Below, piece after piece: positions 50,383 through 58,920 of a stretch of DNA of 64,000 nucleotides. The position numbers and the translations under genes are program-made. The notes beneath the pieces are model-generated. The model was not told where the DNA came from and made no database searches. It worked only from the letters and a program-made list of their open reading frames with translations. This DNA is from Flavobacterium sp. HSC-61S13 (GTDB taxonomy: Bacteria > Bacteroidota > Bacteroidia > Flavobacteriales > Flavobacteriaceae). The stretch is taken from assembly GCF_024171535.1 (NCBI RefSeq), contig NZ_JALJZV010000017.1, positions 24,360-88,359 of the forward strand, given 5' to 3'. The stretch's first letter is position 1. Every line of letters starts with the position of its first letter.

Positions 50383-51807
50383 ATGACACCCTCCAAATTT
50401 TACCGTTTACTTTTAGATCAATTCCCCTTTGAAGCAACCCTTAAGCAAGATATATTTTTTCAAAAAATCGCTAATTTTGTGACTAGTTCTAAGCAGGATG
50501 AATTGTTTGTATTAAAGGGGTATGCCGGTACGGGAAAGACATCTTTGTTGTCTACGGTTGTAAATCATTTAGCTGCGGTAAACAAAACAGCAGTGATGTT
50601 GGCACCAACAGGGAGAGCGGCTAAGGTAATATCTAATTATTCACAGCAAGCGGCTTTTACCATTCACAAAAAGATCTATTATCCCAAAAAAGGTAAAGGC
50701 GATGGTTTGCAATTTACCATGCAAGTCAATAAATCGAGAAACACGATTTTTATCGTAGACGAGGCTTCAATGATTTCCGATGCGGCTACAGAATCGAATA
50801 TGTATCAAAACGGATCTTTGCTCGATGATTTGATCCATTATGTATATAGCGGTCGCAATTGTAAGTTAATTTTGATTGGGGATACGGCACAGTTACCTCC
50901 AGTACACATGGATATTAGTCCGGCTCTGAACATCGATCAATTGTCGTTCAGTTTTCAAATGGAAGTAGACCATATTGAATTGGATGAAGTAATGAGACAA
51001 GAAGAAAACTCTGGAATATTATATAATGCCACGGAATTGAGAACCTTATTGGATTCTCAATTCTTTGATACCTTTAAGTTTTACTTAAAAGGTTTTAAGG
51101 ATATAGTGAGATTGCAGGATGGACAAGATATTCAAGATGCGATTTTAACGGCTTATGACAAACAAGGGCCTGAAGAAACGGCATTTATCGTTCGTGCCAA
51201 TAAGAGGGCCAATCAATATAATGAACAGATTAGAACGCGTATTTTAGACAAAGAAAGTGAATTGGCTGCGGGTGATTATATGATGGTGGTTAAAAACAAC
51301 TATTATTGGTTAAAAGACTCTACGGTCACGGACTTTGTGGCTAATGGAGATATTATTGAGATACTGCAAATTTATAAAATACAGGAACTGTATTCGTTTA
51401 AATTTGCGTCTGTGAAAGTGCGAATGATTGACTATCCTCAATTGGCACCCTTTGATACGATTTTATTATTGGACACCATCCAGAGTGAATCACCAGCTTT
51501 AACCTATGAAGAATCCAATCGCTTGTATCAAGAGGTGATGTTGGATTATCCCGAAGAGACTTCAAAGTTTAAGAAGCTGCAGAAAGTCAAGCAGAATGAA
51601 TATTTTAATGCCTTACAGGTTAAATTTTCCTATGCCATTACCTGTCATAAATCTCAAGGGGGACAATGGAATACTGTATTTATTGAACAGCCATATTTAC
51701 CCGATGGTATTTCAAAGGAATACATTCGCTGGTTGTATACCGCGATGACCAGAGCTAAGGATAAACTGTATTTAATTGGTTTTAAAGACGAGTTTTTCGA
51801 GGACTAA
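50383..51807 (+). CDS. RecD-like/Dda-like ATP-dependent DNA helicase
   Basis: A 474-residue superfamily 1B helicase. Motif I GYAGTGKTSLL, Ia MLAPTGRAAKVIS, II FIVDEASMI, III LILIGDTAQLPPV, and the C-terminal UvrD_C_2 part ending YAITCHKSQGGQWNTVFIEQ and RWLYTAMTRAKDKLYLIGF, motif VI. It lacks the long N-terminal region of RecD2. Probably acts in DNA repair or replication restart. A -7 box TATCTTTG (50347-50354) lies 28 bp upstream of the ATG. Confidence 0.92.
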   Translation: MTPSKFYRLLLDQFPFEATLKQDIFFQKIANFVTSSKQDELFVLKGYAGTGKTSLLSTVVNHLAAVNKTAVMLAPTGRAAKVISNYSQQAAFTIHKKIYYPKKGKGDGLQFTMQVNKSRNTIFIVDEASMISDAATESNMYQNGSLLDDLIHYVYSGRNCKLILIGDTAQLPPVHMDISPALNIDQLSFSFQMEVDHIELDEVMRQEENSGILYNATELRTLLDSQFFDTFKFYLKGFKDIVRLQDGQDIQDAILTAYDKQGPEETAFIVRANKRANQYNEQIRTRILDKESELAAGDYMMVVKNNYYWLKDSTVTDFVANGDIIEILQIYKIQELYSFKFASVKVRMIDYPQLAPFDTILLLDTIQSESPALTYEESNRLYQEVMLDYPEETSKFKKLQKVKQNEYFNALQVKFSYAITCHKSQGGQWNTVFIEQPYLPDGISKEYIRWLYTAMTRAKDKLYLIGFKDEFFED

Positions 51808-51933
51808 ATCGGTATTAAATTTTAGGGCTATTTGTACTTAAAGCGTATATTTATAAAGTCGCAGTCAACGGAATTTGTGTTGAATGTACAAAAACTTTAT
51901 GAACGGAATCTAATTTAAAAACAACATCTATAT

Positions 51934-52680
51934 ATGAAAATTATCGCTGTAATTCCAGCCCGTTATGCTTCTACGCGTTTTCCTGCTAAGTTGATGCAGG
52001 ATTTAGGGGGTAAAACCATTATTCGCAGAACTTATGATGCCGCTGTGGCGACTCAGTTGTTTGACGATGTTTTTGTGGTAACGGATTCAGAAATCATTTT
52101 TGATGAAATTCGTACACACGGCGGTAAGGTTGTACGCAGTATCAAGGATCACGAAAGTGGAAGCGATCGTATTGCTGAAGCGGTGGCGGATATAGAAGCG
52201 GATATCGTTGTAAATGTACAAGGAGACGAACCTTTTATCAATAAAGAAAATTTAGAGAAGGTTATAGCTATATTCAAGGATGATGAAGCAAATCAGGTTG
52301 ATTTGGCTTCTTTGATGACGCCAATCAATGATTGGGAAAACATTGAGAATCCGAATCATGTTAAAGTTATTGTTGACCAGAATCAAATGGCTTTATATTT
52401 TTCAAGATCGGTGATACCGTATCCTAGGGATCGGGAAGTGGCGGTACAGTATTATCAGCATATCGGTATTTACGCTTTTCGCAAAGCCGCTTTGTTGGAA
52501 TTTACAACCTTGCCGATGAAAAGCCTGGAAGCTTCGGAAAAACTGGAGCAACTAAGGTATTTGGAATACGGAAAAAAAATTAAAATGGCCGAAACTAACC
52601 ATGTCGGCATTGGTATAGATACCGTTGAGGATTTGGAGAAAGCCAAAAAGTTATTGGAACAGTTTCCAGAATTACGATAA
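51934..52680 (+). CDS. kdsB: CMP-KDO synthetase KdsB
   Basis: 3-deoxy-manno-octulosonate cytidylyltransferase, which activates KDO for lipid A-core assembly. The 248-residue chain starts [20 protein letters not shown] and has [28 protein letters not shown], and [17 protein letters not shown], all diagnostic. It is a single-gene unit with a terminator 4 bp after the stop codon. Confidence 0.96.
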   Translation: MKIIAVIPARYASTRFPAKLMQDLGGKTIIRRTYDAAVATQLFDDVFVVTDSEIIFDEIRTHGGKVVRSIKDHESGSDRIAEAVADIEADIVVNVQGDEPFINKENLEKVIAIFKDDEANQVDLASLMTPINDWENIENPNHVKVIVDQNQMALYFSRSVIPYPRDREVAVQYYQHIGIYAFRKAALLEFTTLPMKSLEASEKLEQLRYLEYGKKIKMAETNHVGIGIDTVEDLEKAKKLLEQFPELR

Positions 52681-52683
52681 AAG

Positions 52684-52717
52684 AAGTGGCTATCTCAAAA
52701 GGGTAGCCACTTTATTT
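52684..52717 (+). terminator. Intrinsic terminator of kdsB
   Basis: Stem AAGTGGCTATC / GGTAGCCACTT (one G-T pair), 7-nt loop, T-rich tail. Confidence 0.85.
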
Positions 52718-52765
52718 TTATAAGATTTCTATAAGAGAATAAATTGCATTGACATTGAAAATAAG

Positions 52766-52800
52766 CAAAAAAAATGACCGCCTCAATTTATGAAACGGCC
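52766..52800 (-). terminator. Intrinsic terminator of the SRPBCC/GyrI-like gene
   Basis: On the minus strand GGCCGTTTCA pairs with TGAGGCGGTC (several G-U pairs) around a 5-nt loop, followed by ATTTTTTTT. It lies 70 bp beyond the stop codon, after the 14-bp repeat array, which is therefore transcribed. Confidence 0.75.
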
Positions 52801-52820
52801 TCTTTGTTTATTTCGTTTTT

Positions 52821-52875
52821 TCACTAGTTACTGATCACTAGTTACTGATCACTAGTTACTGATCACTAGTTATTG
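52821..52875. repeat. 14-bp tandem repeat, four copies
   Basis: TCACTAGTTACTGA starts at 52821, 52835, 52849 and 52863; the last copy is imperfect and includes the TTA that is the minus-strand stop codon (52870-52872). Each unit holds two overlapping 6-bp palindromes, ACTAGT and, across the junction, TGATCA. Confidence 0.95.
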
Positions 52876-53979
52876 TACTTGTGCAGGCATAGTTGGTTGC
52901 GGCACTTCCGTTTCCGTAGCAGTGCGGGGTCTGGTGTTGTTATAGCGTGTCGCTGCTGCGGCAGGAGCTTTATCATCCAGTGGCATATAAATGTTGGTAA
53001 TCCATTCAGACGGTTTTCGAGTTTCTAAAATTGATTTTTCAAAAACTAGAATAATGTTCTTGGATAGGTTTTCAGTTTGATTGGCGTTTTCCATAGCTTT
53101 TCGCGTATCGATAAGCGCTGTTTTAAGATGAGAGTAATCTCCTTTTAAAACGGTATTGAAGCTGACGAAACTCTCTTGCTTACGCCCTTGTACTTGACTA
53201 TCTTCTGTAGTAAAGATTTCTTCAGCGATTGGTACACACATCGAAAAGCTGACAGAATCAGTACTGGAATTTCTCTCGATTATAGCAAAGGGTTTTCCTT
53301 TTTGCGTTAAGGAATTGTCTTTGGCAAAATCAATTAAGCTCTGAGCTATTCTAGCCATTGCTTCTGCTAAATCATCGTTGGTAGCTGTTGCTTTTTCGAC
53401 AATATAATACGTTTCTCCTTGTACGACTAAACCTTTAGTATCAACGGTGAACTCGCTGAGTTCTTTGGTGAAATAATTTTTTATATTCGATAATCCACGG
53501 TCTAATTTCTCGCCTAATATCGTTTCAGCTCCTCCGGTAAAAAAATAAGTGATTTTCATCAAAATATTCATCTCTCCTTTGATGCTCCATGTAACAATGG
53601 TACCGCTAGTATCGTTTTTGAATTTCCAGCCGAGCATGGATGCGTTTTTATCGATGATTAAACTTTGTGATAAGCTATCTTTTGGAAAAGCTTTCAATGT
53701 TTTTAAAGTACCGTGTTCGTGGGCACTCTTCCAACTCAATCCCGCTGAATCTCCTTTAACTATGGCATCATAAGTAATATTTTTGGTGTCCAATCCTTCC
53801 CAAGGTCCCCAATCTTCCCAGCTTTTTAAATTATTGATATAATTGTAAACCGAACTTTGTGGCGCATTGACAAAAAGAGATCTTGTTACGGTATAGGCAC
53901 CATTCTGTGTAGCGATATAGACAAATAAAGCGACCAAACTTAAAACCAATAAGAGTAAAAAATATTTGATAATTTTCAT
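52870..53979 (-). CDS. Membrane-anchored SRPBCC and GyrI-like ligand-binding protein
   Basis: About 369 residues. An N-terminal membrane anchor (YFLLLLVLSLVALFVYIA) is followed by an SRPBCC/polyketide-cyclase domain (about 28-165: ITR-like VTRSLFVNAPQSSVYNYIN, WEDWGPWEGLD, WKFKNDTSGT) and a GyrI-like/AraC effector-binding domain (about 180-330: VVQGETYYIVEKATATNDDL, AFAIIERNS-like FAIIERNSSTDSVSFSMCVP). The C-terminus is rich in Ala, Thr and Pro. The start is taken at the ATG 53979 (MKIIKYFLL); one at 53988 adds three residues. Both domains bind small hydrophobic ligands, so a sensing or lipid-handling role is plausible. Confidence 0.75.
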   Translation of the reverse strand: MKIIKYFLLLLVLSLVALFVYIATQNGAYTVTRSLFVNAPQSSVYNYINNLKSWEDWGPWEGLDTKNITYDAIVKGDSAGLSWKSAHEHGTLKTLKAFPKDSLSQSLIIDKNASMLGWKFKNDTSGTIVTWSIKGEMNILMKITYFFTGGAETILGEKLDRGLSNIKNYFTKELSEFTVDTKGLVVQGETYYIVEKATATNDDLAEAMARIAQSLIDFAKDNSLTQKGKPFAIIERNSSTDSVSFSMCVPIAEEIFTTEDSQVQGRKQESFVSFNTVLKGDYSHLKTALIDTRKAMENANQTENLSKNIILVFEKSILETRKPSEWITNIYMPLDDKAPAAAATRYNNTRPRTATETEVPQPTMPAQVQ

Positions 53980-54189
53980 AGCGGGCAATGATGTTATTTT
54001 GTTATGGTAATAGATACCTGGCGAATCAATTTACGCAAATGTAAATCACTTCCTCGCAAGTATTTCGCACCGATCAGATTTTTTTATAAACGCTCTTTAA
54101 ATCTTGGTAAGCAGGTGAAAATAAAATAAATATTAGAGCCTAAAAACAAGCACCTATTGATGAATATAATCAAAAATAGTAAATTATTA

Positions 54190-54375
54190 CTATTTAAGTG
54201 TTGTTTTTAACACAAAAAGCAAACCTATAAATGCAATAAAGCCAATTAATACCCATAAACTACCCTTATAGTAGGTTTTGTGAAGCTGTATGTCCTTTCT
54301 ATAAACGTAGACCATCGCTATTAAAAAAACGATTACAAAGAATATAGAAAATTTGATTTGTCCTGGAGTAAACAT
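54190..54375 (-). CDS. Small two-helix membrane protein
   Basis: A 61-residue protein with two transmembrane helices (about 8-24 and 39-57): FFVIVFLIAMVYVYRKD and LWVLIGFIAFIGLLFVL, joined by a basic loop with HKTYYKG. Similar short proteins are conserved in flavobacteria with no known role. It stands alone. A small GC-containing hairpin (ACGCAGAAGC / GCTGTAGCGT) lies at about 54432-54455 in the 239-bp gap before the next gene. Confidence 0.65.
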   Translation of the reverse strand: MFTPGQIKFSIFFVIVFLIAMVYVYRKDIQLHKTYYKGSLWVLIGFIAFIGLLFVLKTTLK

Positions 54376-54614
54376 AATAATTTTTATTTCGACAAAATTA
54401 GTCTAATTATACGAGTTTCAAACAAAAAAAAACGCAGAAGCTTTGCTGTAGCGTGTTTTATTTAAAAATCAATGCTTATGGTGATTTTTAAGTATGGTTT
54501 TTGAGTAATTTTTGTTAAAAACTCATTAGTATCGATGTTTTTGTGTTTTTTATTTTGATTTAGTAGGTGTTTTTTAATTATATTTAAAATCCATTAACTT
54601 TAAATAAATTAATT

Positions 54615-55409
54615 ATGTTAAAAAAAATTTTAGTTTTAGGGGCTATCATCTTACTGGCTTCCTGTTCAACGGAGGAATTATCAACTCAAAAATCAGACAA
54701 GGAATTACGAAATATGATTCGGAATTACGATCCAGATGGCTATGAATCTCCGTATAAAGGTCCCGCAGCTATAATGGATTATAATTTAAGTAATTTCACA
54801 GACGATCTAACTTTAGAGTATGTGGTTAATATTGGGTTAGCATATCATGATCGTGATAATGATCTAATGTATTTAGGTCTGCCAATGCAAGTTTATTTAC
54901 CAAGTTTTATAACGAATAATAATAGTGAATACTTAAAAACTGTAGCTTCTTTACCTAAGAGTCTGGGACCTCATATAAATATAGCCTATCTCAATTCAGG
55001 GCATTGCCCTGTTTATACAGGTTTTGGGAAGGTTGCATTTTTTGATATCTATGCCAATACGAATGCTTTTGAGCCAGCTAAAATTTATGAACATGGTAAG
55101 ATTCACACTATAAATTATAAAGTTAAAGATACGAATAATCATGTTGTTCATGAGGCATTAATCAAAGTTCGTTTCATTGATGATAGTTTTTATGGTACCC
55201 CAAATCTGATATGGGAAGATGGAGGTATTTATGAATCAACTGGAGAACAAATTCTTTTCAATGTAGATACAGGTGAAATTGTTATTGCTAATTCTCCTAC
55301 TGGTACTCCAAGTATTGATTATTTTGATTATCAAGGGGAGAAATATTATTTCACTTCATATACTACTTCGCAAGGTGTGCGAATTATTCTTGATAAGCTT
55401 GAATTATAA
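54615..55409 (+). CDS. Hypothetical lipoprotein
   Basis: A 264-residue predicted lipoprotein: hydrophobic start with lipobox LASC (cysteine near residue 17), then STEELSTQKSDKE linker. The body is beta-rich with no recognised domain (AYHDRDNDLMYLGLPMQVYL; YGTPNLIWEDGGIYESTGEQ). A single extra cysteine, in NSGHCPVYTG. Base composition is slightly more AT-rich than its neighbours, which may indicate acquisition, but this is weak. A terminator follows. Confidence 0.65.
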   Translation: MLKKILVLGAIILLASCSTEELSTQKSDKELRNMIRNYDPDGYESPYKGPAAIMDYNLSNFTDDLTLEYVVNIGLAYHDRDNDLMYLGLPMQVYLPSFITNNNSEYLKTVASLPKSLGPHINIAYLNSGHCPVYTGFGKVAFFDIYANTNAFEPAKIYEHGKIHTINYKVKDTNNHVVHEALIKVRFIDDSFYGTPNLIWEDGGIYESTGEQILFNVDTGEIVIANSPTGTPSIDYFDYQGEKYYFTSYTTSQGVRIILDKLEL

Positions 55410-55450
55410 GTCTGATATTATTAGACAAATAATTGACAAAAACATAACAG

Positions 55451-55486
55451 AAACGCCGTTCAAAAATCAATTTGAACGGCGTTTTT
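55451..55486. terminator. Bidirectional intrinsic terminator
   Basis: A 14-bp stem AAACGCCGTTCAAA / TTTGAACGGCGTTT with loop AATCAA and T tail. It lies between the convergent lipoprotein gene and ilvE. Confidence 0.92.
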
Positions 55487-55508
55487 ATATTTTAAAAGGT
55501 AAAATAAA

Positions 55509-56582
55509 TTAGATTTTCTCAGTCCAATTAAATGGATCTAGTTCTGCTTTATTTTGAATACCCGTTAATTTATCTTTAATAATCAAAGCGAAAGATTCGC
55601 TGTCTTGCATTTCAGGTAGAGCGTAATACGCATCTTGAAAAGCAAAACCTTCAATCTGACTTACTACAGCAGCAGTACCTGCACCGAAGATTTCTTTTAA
55701 ACTTCCGTTTTTAGCAGCGGCTATAATTTCCTCTACTAAAACCGTTTTAACTTGAATGTCTAAACCGATGTGTTTCGCTAATTCAACGATACTTTTTCTA
55801 GTAACACCGTCAAGTATACGTTCACTAGTAGGTGCAGTAAATAAAGTGTCATTTATTCTAAAGAACACGTTCATAGTACCGGCTTCCTCAAGTTTCGTAT
55901 GAGTAGCATCATCTGTCCAGATTACTTGTTGGTATCCTTCTTTTTGAGCCAATTGAGTAGGGTAGAATTGAGCAGCATAGTTTCCAGAACATTTCGCAGC
56001 ACCAACACCTCCATTAGCCGCACGGCTATAATGTTCTGCAATTTGTACTTTTACTTTTCCAGCGTAGTATGACTTAGCTGGTGACAATAAAATACAAAAC
56101 ATAAATTCTTTTGAAGGACCAGCAATCACTCCAGATTCTGTAGCGATCATAAAAGGACGGATGTATAATGAATTTCCTTTTCCTTTTTTAACCCAGTCTT
56201 TTTCTATATTTAATAAAGCTTTCAAGCCACCGATAAAACGCTCAGAATCAATTTCTGGCATGGCTAGACGAATAGCTGATTTATTGAATCTATTAAAATT
56301 TTCTTCAGGGCGGAATAACCACACCTCGTCATTACTATCTTTATAAGCTTTCATCCCTTCAAAGATCGCTTGACCGTAATGGAAAACACGGGCAGAAGGA
56401 TCTAATTGAATAGGTCCATAAGGTTTGATTTCAACTTGTCCCCATACGCCGTCTTTGTAAGAACAAACAAGCATATGGTCGGTAAAGGCACCACCAAATG
56501 ATACATTTTCAAAATCAAAAGTATCAATTTTCGATTTTTCTACTTTTGATATAGAAATATCTGTGATTGTTTTTAAACTCAT
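55509..56582 (-). CDS. ilvE: Branched-chain amino acid aminotransferase IlvE
   Basis: PLP-dependent transaminase for leucine, isoleucine and valine. The 357-residue type II form shows PLDPSARVFHYGQAIFEGMKA-like opening (DPSARVFHYGQAIFEGMKA), LYIRPFMIATESGV, the likely PLP-lysine block GVGAAKCSGNYAAQFY, EEAGTMNVFF and ILDGVTRKSI. The C-terminal GAGTAAVVSQI is also typical. It is a single-gene unit. No attenuator or riboswitch is visible upstream. Confidence 0.94.
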   Translation of the reverse strand: MSLKTITDISISKVEKSKIDTFDFENVSFGGAFTDHMLVCSYKDGVWGQVEIKPYGPIQLDPSARVFHYGQAIFEGMKAYKDSNDEVWLFRPEENFNRFNKSAIRLAMPEIDSERFIGGLKALLNIEKDWVKKGKGNSLYIRPFMIATESGVIAGPSKEFMFCILLSPAKSYYAGKVKVQIAEHYSRAANGGVGAAKCSGNYAAQFYPTQLAQKEGYQQVIWTDDATHTKLEEAGTMNVFFRINDTLFTAPTSERILDGVTRKSIVELAKHIGLDIQVKTVLVEEIIAAAKNGSLKEIFGAGTAAVVSQIEGFAFQDAYYALPEMQDSESFALIIKDKLTGIQNKAELDPFNWTEKI

Positions 56583-56938
56583 TATAATGTTTTTAAGTGT
56601 TGTTGTTGTTTAAAATAAAGGAATAATATGCGATTTTTTATCAAAAATACTTTTACAAATTTAGCAAAAATATCTCCAAAATGCCGTAATTCATTGAACT
56701 ATTTTCGAATTCAATTATTTTTAATTATATTTTTAAAATAATAAATAATATTTACAGATAATCTGCTAATCAGTATGAACTTGCGCATATTACCAACTAT
56801 TTCCCATTTTTAAGTATCTTTGATAAAATTAAAATCACGTCAAAAGCATCAGATCTCTAACGTTATCGAGTTGGGTATTTACAGCGATTACGGTTGTTGC
56901 CGTGATTCTAAAAATGCTTTAATTAAAATAATATATCC
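56583..56938. other. 356-bp divergent promoter region
   Basis: AT-rich gap between ilvE (minus) and the DUF4920 gene (plus). It contains a plus-strand -7 box TATCTTTG at 56815-56822, without a good -33 box, and a small hairpin GATTACGG / CCGTGATTC at 56886-56908 in the probable 5' leader. Two CAAAAATA boxes (56642, 56665) could be -7 elements for ilvE. No coding remnant seen. Confidence 0.45.
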
Positions 56939-57442
56939 ATGAAAAAAACACTATTCTTATCTACTGTTTTACTAATTAGTCTGATTGGTTGTAAACAAAA
57001 TTCCGAAGAAAAAACCGCGATTAAGGAAGCCGAAATGAGCTATGAGGTTTTCGGTGACTCAATTCAGGTCAATAATACAATATTGTCGCAACAAGAAATG
57101 AGTGAGAAATATCAAAATATGAAAGCGGGGGATACCTTGGCTGTTCAGTTTAAATCCAAAATTGAAGAGGTTTGTCAAAAGAAAGGATGCTGGATGAGTT
57201 TGAGTTTGGATCAAGGTAAAAAGAGTTTTGTAAAGTTTAAAGACTATGCTTTTTTTGTACCGATGAATGCTGGATCGCATGAAGTAATTGTTTCTGGTAA
57301 AGCTTATCTAAATGTTGTTTCTGTTGACGAACTAAAACATTATGCTAAGGACGGTGGTAAATCGGAGGACGAAATCGCACAAATTACAGAACCGAAAATC
57401 ACCTATAGTTTTATGGCAGATGGTGTTTTAATTCAGCCTTAA
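56939..57442 (+). CDS. DUF4920-family lipoprotein
   Basis: A 167-residue predicted lipoprotein, lipobox LIGC (cysteine near residue 18). The body matches DUF4920: YEVFGDSIQVNNTILSQQEM, EVCQKKGCWMSLSLDQGKKS with the paired cysteines C-x4-C-WM, VKFKDYAFFVPMNAGSHEVI and a closing SFMADGVLI. The conserved Cys pair suggests metal or redox chemistry in the periplasm. The stop codon shares one base with the start of the next gene (TAATG), so the two are coupled. Confidence 0.85.
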   Translation: MKKTLFLSTVLLISLIGCKQNSEEKTAIKEAEMSYEVFGDSIQVNNTILSQQEMSEKYQNMKAGDTLAVQFKSKIEEVCQKKGCWMSLSLDQGKKSFVKFKDYAFFVPMNAGSHEVIVSGKAYLNVVSVDELKHYAKDGGKSEDEIAQITEPKITYSFMADGVLIQP

Positions 57443-57873
57443 TGAAAATAGTTGGTGTTTTTATATGCGTCTTGTTGTGTTTCTCGTGTAAAGAACAGCA
57501 TAAGCCGGTGAATTCCATGCCTGAGAAAAGTTCGTTTCAACTTTACAGTATGTCCGAAATGGCTTTGTTGATGGAGCAGTTGTATGTTGATAATATGCGA
57601 ATAAAGGATGCGATACTTTCTGATGCCAATATAGCGGATAGCTTACCGAGCCATTATTTGAACTTGTCAACAGCAGTTCTAACCGATCCGACGGATAGGG
57701 ATCTGTTCTTTGATAAGCAGATGACTGAGTTCATAAAAGCACAACGGCTAGTTTATGAAGTGGAAACGAATAGAAAAGAAAATTTTAATGCGATGGTTCA
57801 AAGCTGTATCAGTTGTCATCAAGTGAAGTGTGGTGGACCGATCGAACGCATAAAAAAACTGTTAATCCCTTAA
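57442..57873 (+). CDS. Lipoprotein with a C-terminal CxxCH haem motif
   Basis: A 143-residue predicted lipoprotein with lipobox CFSC (cysteine near residue 14). Most of the chain is helical (MSEMALLMEQLYVDNMRIKDAI), and near the end MVQSCISCHQVKC has a CxxCH motif that could bind haem c, plus a fourth nearby cysteine. The helical body with a terminal CxxCH recalls cytochrome c' rather than standard class I cytochromes. It follows the DUF4920 gene with a one-base overlap and precedes mnmD by 2 bp. Confidence 0.7.
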   Translation: MKIVGVFICVLLCFSCKEQHKPVNSMPEKSSFQLYSMSEMALLMEQLYVDNMRIKDAILSDANIADSLPSHYLNLSTAVLTDPTDRDLFFDKQMTEFIKAQRLVYEVETNRKENFNAMVQSCISCHQVKCGGPIERIKKLLIP

Positions 57874-57875
57874 TT

Positions 57876-58565
57876 GTGAAAAGAAAAATAATCATTACCT
57901 CGGACGGGTCTAGTAGTATACTGATGGAGGATATGGATGAAACCTATCATTCTGTGCATGGAGCAGTACAAGAGGCTAATCACGTATATCTAAAGGAGGG
58001 TTTACATCAGATTTCAAAACGTCAATTTTCTATATTGGAAATGGGATTTGGTACCGGTTTAAATACCTTATTAACTGCATTGGAAGCAGAAAAACTTCAA
58101 TTATCCATACAGTACCATGCTGTAGAGGGTTTTCCATTAACTGCGGAAGAGATTCAATTGCTTAATTATCCCGTTCAATTGGATGATCCAAATGCTATTC
58201 GTGATTTTACAAGAATTCACCAAACGGATTGGGAAGTGGAAATGCCAATTAATTCTTGTTTTAGTTTGAAAAAAGTCCGATCTTTATTTGAAGAGCTACA
58301 ATTATTGCCGCAATCGTACGATCTGATCTATTTCGATGCTTTTGGTTATCCGTATCAACCGGAATTATGGTCGGAAGAGATTTTTATTAAAATGTATGAA
58401 TCGTTAAAACCCAATGGGATTTTAGTGACCTATGCTTGCAGGGGAGCTATCAAACAAAATATGCGTGCTGCGGGGTTTAAAGTTGAGCGTTTAGCGGGTC
58501 CACCGGGTAAAAGACAGATGATACGAGCTCATAAAATATCTAAAGAAACTGCGTTAAACTCATAA
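57876..58565 (+). CDS. mnmD: tRNA mnm5s2U34 methyltransferase MnmD
   Basis: A SAM-dependent methyltransferase that completes 5-methylaminomethyl-2-thiouridine at the tRNA wobble position; a stand-alone version of the first half of MnmC. Motifs: SSSILMEDMDETYHSVHGAV, SAM motif ILEMGFGTGLNTLLTA, IYFDAFGYPYQPELWSEEIF and LVTYACRGAIKQNMRAAGF, all characteristic. Translation is taken from a GTG at 57876 (VKRKIIITSDG), 2 bp after the preceding stop codon; an upstream in-frame ATG at 57813 lies inside the previous gene. The protein has 229 residues. Confidence 0.9.
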   Translation: MKRKIIITSDGSSSILMEDMDETYHSVHGAVQEANHVYLKEGLHQISKRQFSILEMGFGTGLNTLLTALEAEKLQLSIQYHAVEGFPLTAEEIQLLNYPVQLDDPNAIRDFTRIHQTDWEVEMPINSCFSLKKVRSLFEELQLLPQSYDLIYFDAFGYPYQPELWSEEIFIKMYESLKPNGILVTYACRGAIKQNMRAAGFKVERLAGPPGKRQMIRAHKISKETALNS

Positions 58566-58657
58566 AATAATCTTAAAAAACTATAATAAAATATTTTATA
58601 CTGTGGATTTGTATTATATTTACTTCTAGCGATATCCCTTTAATTTTTTAATTAGAT

Positions 58658-58858
58658 ATGAAAGCAAGACAAATGTTTGATTACACAAAAACGGTATTAG
58701 AAAATGTTAGTTTTGACCCGTTATTATTTTGTAAGGAGTTAGAAAAAGCAATGAAATCATTGTTACCTTACGATCTGGACTTATTAACCAAATGGTTAGA
58801 AAAATACACTTTGGGAAAACCCGAACTACAGCAATGTTTGTTGTTGATTAACGAATAA
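58658..58858 (+). CDS. Small conserved hypothetical protein
   Basis: A 66-residue soluble protein, mostly helical (MFDYTKTVLENVSFDPLLFCKELEKAMKSL, cut here at CKELEKAMKSL; LLTKWLEKYTLGKPELQQCL). Short proteins of this type are frequent in flavobacteria. No function is known. It is preceded by an AT-rich gap of 92 bp and ends at a strong terminator, so it is an independent gene. Confidence 0.7.
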   Translation: MKARQMFDYTKTVLENVSFDPLLFCKELEKAMKSLLPYDLDLLTKWLEKYTLGKPELQQCLLLINE

Positions 58859-58867
58859 TAGTATAAA

Positions 58868-58896
58868 TGAAAAAGCCCACTTATGTGGGCTTTTTT
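58868..58896 (+). terminator. Intrinsic terminator
   Basis: Stem AAAAGCCCAC / GTGGGCTTTT with loop TTAT. It is also usable by the convergent oxyR gene. Confidence 0.9.
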
Positions 58897-58920
58897 GTTG
58901 ACAGAATTTCAGCCTATCCT

